Below, piece after piece: positions 7,210 to 11,490 of a DNA stretch of 11,490 bases; position 1 is the first letter of the stretch; each line of letters starts with the position of its first letter. The position numbers and the translations under genes are program-made. The notes beneath the pieces were generated by a model. That model searched no databases. It was not told the origin of the DNA and saw only the letters and a program-made list of their open reading frames with translations. This stretch comes from Thoreauomyces humboldtii (Eukaryota; Chytridiomycota; Chytridiomycetes; Spizellomycetales; Powellomycetaceae), in assembly GCA_027596035.1 (NCBI GenBank), contig JADGJA010000740.1, forward strand, positions 1-11,490, written 5' to 3'.

Positions 7210-7763
7210 CTACTGCTGCAGCTTGTCGCCAGGGCCGTTGAGCCGGTAGAGATCTGGGTTGACTTTAAGCGTGAGACAGAGTTTCTCGAATGAGATGCAG
7301 ATGCAAGCTCTTACACCGGCGGGATTCGCAGGACTGCCGCACACGGAGGCAAGTGCGGCTTTTGACCCTTTGCGTATCGGGTCGTCTTCGCTTCCAGCAA
7401 CGTGGGGGGTGGTGAAGCCGCACGACAGACAGTCGGAGCCGTAAGCAACGGACATCTGTCGAAAAGCAGCACACTCTCCAGCCCTCTCCCGCGATGGGTT
7501 AATCACGGGCCCACGCAGGGCCCAGTGAGTTTCGAGATCGGCCCGTGTCTTGGTATAGGAGGGTAGGACAGCACGGGATCGATTCCTGCGGATACTATGG
7601 AAGACTTCTTGACAATCTGGCAAACATCACCATCCACTTTCATCATGTCCGCAACTTCACCAAGCAGTCTTGAGGCTGCTGCAAACCGAGTACTGGCCAG
7701 AGCGAGCGGTGTTTTCGGTAGGATCATGGACTTCGGAATGTATCTTGGTCGCAGGGAATCCAT
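7210..7763 (-). other. Coding-like sequence upstream of the frame-switching gene, no settled model
   Basis: The minus strand has an ATG at 7763 opening 86 codons (MDSLRPRYIPKSMILPKTPL at its start) to 7503. A different frame then reads SVAYGSDCLSCGFTTPHVAG from 7455. A CTCAAC branch-like motif near 7240 followed by CTGCAGCAGTAG suggests an intron acceptor just before the ATG at 7206. A further candidate intron (GTGGGC...CGACAG, ending before 7455) has an ATTAAC branch. These pieces may be 5' exons of the gene ending at 6179 or a separate small gene. I cannot make one phase-consistent model, so no CDS is called. Confidence 0.3.
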
Positions 7764-8030
7764 GAGCTGACAGGTTGTTTGCTTTGGCAGCGGACAAACC
7801 GTCCTGGGCTGCCGACACGGGAAGCTATTGCTTGGGTGCGGCATGCTCGGCCATCTGCGGGTGGTTTGGCTTTATGCTGCGTAAGTCTTCCCGCCCTGTC
7901 GCTCTTTTATCTCGCAATCAACTTCGACTTGCTTGTCTGGAAGGATTGTCTAGCCGACGATCGCCAAAGCGGAGAGCTGGAGGGCTGGAAGAGTGGAAGG
8001 TGCATCGGTCTTTCGAAAGCTTATGGTTTT

Positions 8031-8050
8031 CCTCGTATCACCTCGTATCA
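8031..8050 (+). repeat. Perfect tandem duplication of a 10-mer
   Basis: CCTCGTATCA occurs twice head to tail, followed by a further CCT. It sits about 70 nt upstream of the TATA box of the EI24/Rrt8-like gene. It may be a duplicated regulator site or simple slippage. Confidence 0.7.
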
Positions 8051-8091
8051 CCTTGCCCCACCGTCGTCGTCACACATCCGACGCACAGCAC

Positions 8092-8102
8092 TGACGTCGT
8101 CA
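8092..8102 (+). promoter_or_regulatory. TGACG-T-CGTCA dyad, candidate bZIP (ATF/CREB-type) site
   Basis: Two inverted TGACG half-sites flank a single base, 16 nt upstream of the TATA box. TGACG half-sites are the known target of ATF/CREB-type bZIP factors, often stress-linked in fungi. The single-base spacing differs from the classical TGACGTCA element, so binding is inference. Confidence 0.4.
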
Positions 8103-8118
8103 CTCTCCATCGCACCCA

Positions 8119-8124
8119 TATAAA
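8119..8124 (+). promoter_or_regulatory. TATA box of the EI24/Rrt8-like gene
   Basis: TATAAA followed by GGG lies 88 nt before the ATG at 8212. The leader between is C/T-rich with TTGCTCTCTCC, and the start context is GAACAATG. This is the clearest core promoter in the window. Confidence 0.65.
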
Positions 8125-8211
8125 GGGTCTCCGCAACTTGTTGCTCTCTCCTCCTTCTCGTACCCTTTTTGGATCGTCTCATCCCATATTCACATCAATC
8201 CATTCTGAACA

Positions 8212-9291
8212 ATGTCCGTTTCCACAGCAAAGCAAACAGTCGCCGAAATCCGTCAGCGCGGGCACGAATTCAAGCAGGACCCAAAGACGTTCGCCCGCGA
8301 GGTCGCGACAGAGGCCCAGAGCCAGATCGTCGAGGCATGGTCCAGTCCCAACGGCGCCTACCTGTACCCCGTCCAGGGTCTCCTGTACTTTGTCAACACC
8401 CCTGCCCTCTACAAGCCCATCGCTGGCGTCCTCGCCCAGGGTGCACTCGCGAGTTTGGCCATCACTGTCGTGATGTTCTTCTTCTTTGTAAGTTAAGCCT
8501 GCTTTTTGGTCAAGAGACACGGAGCTTTGCGGTTGACAGTCTCATTCGTTCCTTGTCTCAGTTCCTGCCTCAGATGGCCATCCTCTCGCTGTTTGCCACC
8601 CCGTTCCTCGGCATTCCTGGAGCCATCGTCCTGGTTCTCCTCGAATCTTGGCTTGTTATCAACGTCGTCATGAAGGTGCGTCTCTAGCTCAGATCGAACA
8701 TCTCGTTCCTGCGTTATTAACGCCTTGTTTCCCAAGCAGACCTTCTTCATCGGCCCACTGCAGGATGACCTGTTTGACCGCGTCCTCATCTCGCACGGCC
8801 ACAAGGCCCTCGTCGACCGCGCACCCAAGAAGGGCAACCGCGTAGCCATGAAGATCGAACGCTCCCTCGCTCGATTCTCTCCCGCCGCCATCGCTCGCTA
8901 CCTTCTCACCTTCCCCCTCAACTTCATCCCCGTCGTCGGTCCCGCCGTCTTTTTCCTCCTCAACGGCCGCAAGATGGGTCAGAGCTTCCACTCCCGTTTC
9001 TTCCAGCTCAAGGGATGGACGTCCGAGCAGGTCCAGCATTTTGAGGAACCCAGGAAGGGCGCCTACACGGCCTTCGGTGTCGTCGCGCTGGCCGCTCAGC
9101 TCGTGCCCGTGGTCGGAATCTTCTTCACCGCTACATCCACCGTCGGTGCCGCCCTCTGGGCCAACGACATCTTGAAGAACAGGGAGGACGAGCAGGTCCC
9201 AAGGGTCAACGACCTCATCCGTGATAATGCTCCCGAGAAGGTGGCCAACGCTGCCACCACGGCCACGTCCGTCGGTCGATCCGACCTGTAG
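8212..9291 (+). CDS. EI24 / Rrt8-Lds-like polytopic membrane protein
   Basis: Three exons, 8212-8487, 8562-8675 and 8740-9291, give 313 residues. Introns of 74 nt (GTAAGT...TCTCAG) and 64 nt (GTGCGT, ATTAAC branch, AAGCAG) are both phase 0. The N-terminal ~70 residues are soluble and charged. Hydrophobic segments lie at about 73-100, 101-135, 184-202 and 239-262. Family-like features are NFIPVVGPAVFFLLNGRKM followed by HSRFFQLKGW, then AYTAFGVVALAAQLVPVVG and GAALWAND. This matches fungal EI24-domain proteins such as the yeast outer-spore-wall/lipid-droplet proteins Rrt8 and Lds1/2, which act at lipid droplets, ER or the developing spore wall; here only membrane location is safe. The hydrophilic tail ends DNAPEKVANAATTATSVG. 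Length and motif order fit the family. The TATA box, TGACG dyad and strong codon bias suggest regulated, fairly high expression. Confidence 0.8.
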
Positions 9292-9756
9292 ATATATCAT
9301 TTGCGTCAACGTCTCCCATACCTGCCTGTCCCTGCGCGGTTCGCCTTTCACCGCGCTCTCCCCCCACTTCTGTATGATAAATACCCAATTTTGCATTACC
9401 CTCCAGAATCTTTGTGTATCATTGTGTTATTGGATACGGCGAGCCGAGAGGTGCGCAGCAGGGTCAGGGAAAAGCCACGGGAAACACGCGTAAAGTGACC
9501 CTGGGGTCTTCCTCCCTTTTCGCGTTCTTCCAACGAGCATCTTGCCAAATTCCCACGTCGCGACGGGGTGCATTTCCCCAACCGTTTTCAAAAGTCATCT
9601 GATCCCAGATCATCAGCAGTGCGCGCCTCAGCAAGTCCTTGTGCCCCTTGTCCCAACCTTTGGCGCTCCTCTCATCAGAGGTCGCGGTCTTGACATTTTT
9701 TTCGGCACAGCCGCCGGACCCCCGTCCCCTTCTTTCCTTACAAGCATATACCAGCC
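9292..9756. other. Intergenic: 3' end of the EI24-like gene and 5' flank of spg1
   Basis: TGTATGATAAATA at 9371-9383, about 80 nt after the stop codon, is the best 3'-end processing signal for the EI24-like gene. From about 9590 the sequence turns into the upstream region of the GTPase gene, with a TGATC dyad at 9600-9612 and C/T-rich sequence before ATG 9757. CATATA at 9745-9750 lies only a few bases before the ATG, too close to act as a TATA box. I see no gene here. Confidence 0.45.
9600..9612. promoter_or_regulatory. TGATC-CCA-GATCA inverted repeat upstream of spg1
   Basis: Perfect 5-bp arms with a 3-bp spacer lie about 145 nt before the GTPase start codon. The arms are too short to fold as a terminator and better suit a dimeric regulator site, but I know no factor for it and chance is possible. 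Confidence 0.25.
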
Positions 9757-10795
9757 ATGAACACGGCGGCACCAGGTCCGAGCTCATCTTCCAGTGGGGA
9801 TGCTCAACGAAAAAACAGGTACGAGTGAAAAGGAGTAAACTCGTTCCGTCATCTCGGGGGCCGGGGAGAATGTGTTTCTCACGCACTTGATGCTCGCCTA
9901 TCCAGCGTCGTGATCAAAGTGGGGATGGTGGGGGATTCGCAGATCGGGAAGACGTCATTGATGGTCAAATACGTGGAGGGAAGTTTCGACGAGGATTACA
10001 TCCAGACGCTCGGTGAGGACAAGAAAAGGGCGGAAAACCATGAACCTCGGCGCTGCTGCTCTGCGAGCGTAAAAAATGACTGATCACCGGACTTTTTGTA
10101 TGGGGAAATAGGCGTGAACTTCATGGAGAAGACGATATCCATTCGAAACACGGAGATAACGTTCAGCATCTGGGATCTGGGAGGTAGGGGAGGAAGAGTC
10201 ATGGTGCTCTTGTGGAATCCCATTGCTGTCTGACCCGCTGTCCGATGGATCCGACAGGGCAACGAGAGTTCGTCAACATGCTTCCCTTGGTCTGCAATGA
10301 CGCCGTAGCCATCCTCTTCATGTTTGATCTGTCCCGAAAGTCGACGCTCAACAGCATAAAAGAGTGGTATCGGCAAGCTCGAGGGTTCAACAAGGTGTGT
10401 TCGAAAGCTTCGTCACAAATTAGTCCCGTTCGACGAGGAGGCTGACCCTGTCGGATACTGGATGATCGATCGTCAGACGGCCATTCCGTTCCTCGTAGGG
10501 ACCAAGTACGACCAGTTTGCCGCGTTTCCGAGGGAGGAGCAGGAGGAGATCACGAAGCAGGTGAAGGATCAAACGCAGGCACGAAATCCTGGCTACAGTT
10601 CGTCCCACTCATCTTCGGTTGATTCCTTAGGCGCGACGGTTCGCGAAGGCGATGAAGGCGCCTCTCATCTTCTGCTCCACATCGCATTCCATAAACGTGC
10701 AAAAGATCTTCAAGATTGTTCTCGCAAGAGCGTTTGACCTGAAGTGCACCATTCCGTGCATCGAGGAGGTGGGGGCGCCGATATTGGAATACTGA
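9757..10795 (+). CDS. spg1: Spg1/Tem1-type Ras-family GTPase (septation / mitotic exit)
   Basis: Six exons, 9757-9818, 9906-10012, 10112-10183, 10258-10394, 10477-10560 and 10631-10795, give 208 residues. The five introns are 87, 99, 74, 82 and 70 nt; all phases agree (2, 1, 1, 0, 0) and the spliced frame rebuilds the fold without gaps. Residues 1-21 are a Ser/Pro-rich, poorly conserved extension. The P-loop is G30-D-S-Q-I-G-K-T37. Switch I contains T55 in [12 protein letters not shown]. Switch II is WDLGGQREF with catalytic-type Q82. The guanine-specificity motif is T135-K-Y-D138, the form typical of Spg1/Tem1 rather than the usual NKxD, and the G5 region is [24 protein letters not shown] follows. 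The protein ends ILEY with no prenylation cysteine, as expected for this spindle-pole-body GTPase. In the family it binds a Cdc7/Cdc15-type kinase to start the septation initiation or mitotic exit cascade. The first exon is the least certain part. Confidence 0.93.
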
Positions 10796-11160
10796 CGTTA
10801 ACTGCACCTGTTACCTGGAGTCTGGACATTGCTGTCGCGATCGGAGGATGGAGGGGGGGACGGAGCAGCCGGAGAGGGGAGGGACTTGGTAGAGGACGAA
10901 GGACAAGCGTTTTGTGAGTCTCTCGCTACTGCGTGGACCTTTCGGCATATGGCGCCCTATGGCGGCGTCCCGCGATACTCGGCTGAGACCGTGCGAAAGC
11001 GCCCTTCATCGACGAGGAGGTGAGCTTCGAGCAGGTGGCTGCGCACGCCCGCTGCTCCCTGTCTCCCCCATTCTGTCATTCTCTCATGTAAATAAACGAA
11101 CCCGCCGATCGCGCAGGCGAACCAGAAAGGGAAAGGCCATAAAACGATTGTCTATTATAT
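10796..11160. other. Convergent intergenic region between spg1 and the acetyltransferase gene
   Basis: Both neighbours end here, so this is shared 3' flank. G/A-rich sequence at 10845-10905 and C/T-rich sequence at 11045-11085 carry no ORF with recognisable content. I see no promoter or RNA gene. Confidence 0.5.
11091..11096 (+). terminator. AATAAA preceded by TGTA, candidate spg1 poly(A) signal
   Basis: TGTA directly followed by AATAAA lies about 295 nt after the spg1 stop on the plus strand and 65 nt before the end of the convergent minus-strand coding region. If used, the two 3' UTRs would come close or overlap. Confidence 0.4.
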
Positions 11161-11490
11161 CTACCGATATTTGCGGAATATGAATCCGTCCCGGGAAACA
11201 CCGTCCTTGACAAGGATGCCATCCTTGCGCCCCATGCGCACGAACCCTACCTTCTCCATCACTCTCGCGCTGGCTGGGGAAAAGAAGAAGGAAAGGAACG
11301 ACTCGGTCAGGCAAAAAAAAGCGACGAAAAGGTTCTTGCTGGACAGGACCCAAACTGACTCTCACCAAGGTTCTCCACGAAGCACGATCCATACACGCTC
11401 CTCGCTCCGACGTCCCACGCGTAATCCGCAAGGACGTCCAGACACCTCGTGGCGATCCCCCTCCCCGCCCGATCCGGATCCACCCAGTAC
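11161..11490 (-). CDS. GNAT-family N-acetyltransferase, C-terminal part (5' end beyond the window)
   Basis: Two minus-strand exons are visible, 11490-11366 (partial) and 11273-11161, joined by a 92-nt phase-1 intron (GTGAG...CCCCAG). The split Ala codon rebuilds the family motif N-L-A-S-A-R-V-M-E-K-V-G-F. The first visible part reads YWVDPDRAGRGIATRCLDVL: the R-x-G-R-G-I-A segment is the acetyl-CoA pyrophosphate-binding loop (motif A) and is followed by its helix. The protein ends DGFIFRKYR at the stop 11163-11161. The order motif A, then N-xx-S-xx-V-xx-K-x-GF, is that of RimJ/RimL-like GNAT enzymes that transfer acetyl groups to amines. The substrate cannot be told from this part. The N-terminal half, including the substrate-binding region, lies outside the window. 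Confidence 0.85.

Larger units (their letters stand above)
7764..8211 (+). promoter_or_regulatory. 5' flank of the EI24/Rrt8-like gene
   Basis: This stretch has no gene I can support. It holds a tandem 10-mer (8031-8050), a TGACG dyad (8092-8102), a TATA box (8119-8124) and a C/T-rich leader running to the ATG, arranged as a compact inducible-type promoter. The left part also borders coding-like minus-strand sequence starting at 7763, so it could act in both directions. Confidence 0.5.

Noticed and set aside
7210..7623. Minus-strand 137-codon ORF as a complete separate gene ending 3 nt before ATG 7206
   Set aside because: A 3-nt gap between separate fungal genes is implausible. The end of the ORF looks like an intron 3' end (CTCAAC then CTGCAGCAGTAG), so only coding-like pieces are reported.
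8689..9396. 235-codon minus-strand ORF opposite the EI24/Rrt8-like gene
   Set aside because: It is a Gly/Glu/Asp-rich antisense shadow of the strongly biased plus-strand coding frame, with no start context or domain.

Overview
This window looks like part of a GC-rich, gene-dense fungal nuclear chromosome. The support is a septation/mitotic-exit GTPase of the Spg1/Tem1 type, a secreted Egh16-like protein, an EI24/Rrt8-type membrane protein, and many short (37-126 nt) GT-AG introns with CTAAC/CTCAAC-like branch points. Intron density and GC-rich third codon positions fit a basidiomycete best. A zoosporic lineage is not excluded, because one damaged or mis-assembled minus-strand gene has a C-terminus that faintly recalls a ciliary microtubule-associated family. 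There is no bacterial-style operon, rRNA, tRNA, CRISPR array or transposon that I can support.

Layout, left to right. Bases 235-1046 (minus) hold a three-exon gene for a coiled-coil protein with an N-terminal CxxC and a basic C-terminus. Bases 1047-2312 are mostly intergenic, with a possible very small minus-strand gene (TATA at 1808, ORF 1744-1613 interrupted by a TGA, AATAAA at 1501). Bases 2313-3047 (plus) encode an intronless secreted protein whose mature N-terminus would be histidine. About 950 nt of C/T-rich flank follow. Then a five-exon gene (4000-5639, plus) encodes an N-terminal Cys/His-rich, probably zinc-binding domain followed by a long Gln-Ala/Gln-rich and acidic tail. Bases 6179-7206 (minus) carry a gene whose exons are coherent but whose reading frame changes in ways splicing does not fully explain; coding-like sequence continues upstream to 7763. 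Bases 8212-9291 (plus, three exons) encode a polytopic EI24/Rrt8-like membrane protein with a clear TATA box. Bases 9757-10795 (plus, six exons) encode the Spg1/Tem1 GTPase. The right edge (11161-11490, minus) holds the C-terminal part of a GNAT N-acetyltransferase.

The genes do not form an obvious pathway; they read as ordinary neighbours on a compact chromosome. The parts most worth a second look are the histidine-leading secreted protein, the unrecognised Cys/His domain read through competing splice donors 4 nt apart, and the frame-switching minus-strand gene. All exon-intron models were built by eye from splice signals, phase and frame continuity and have no transcript support.
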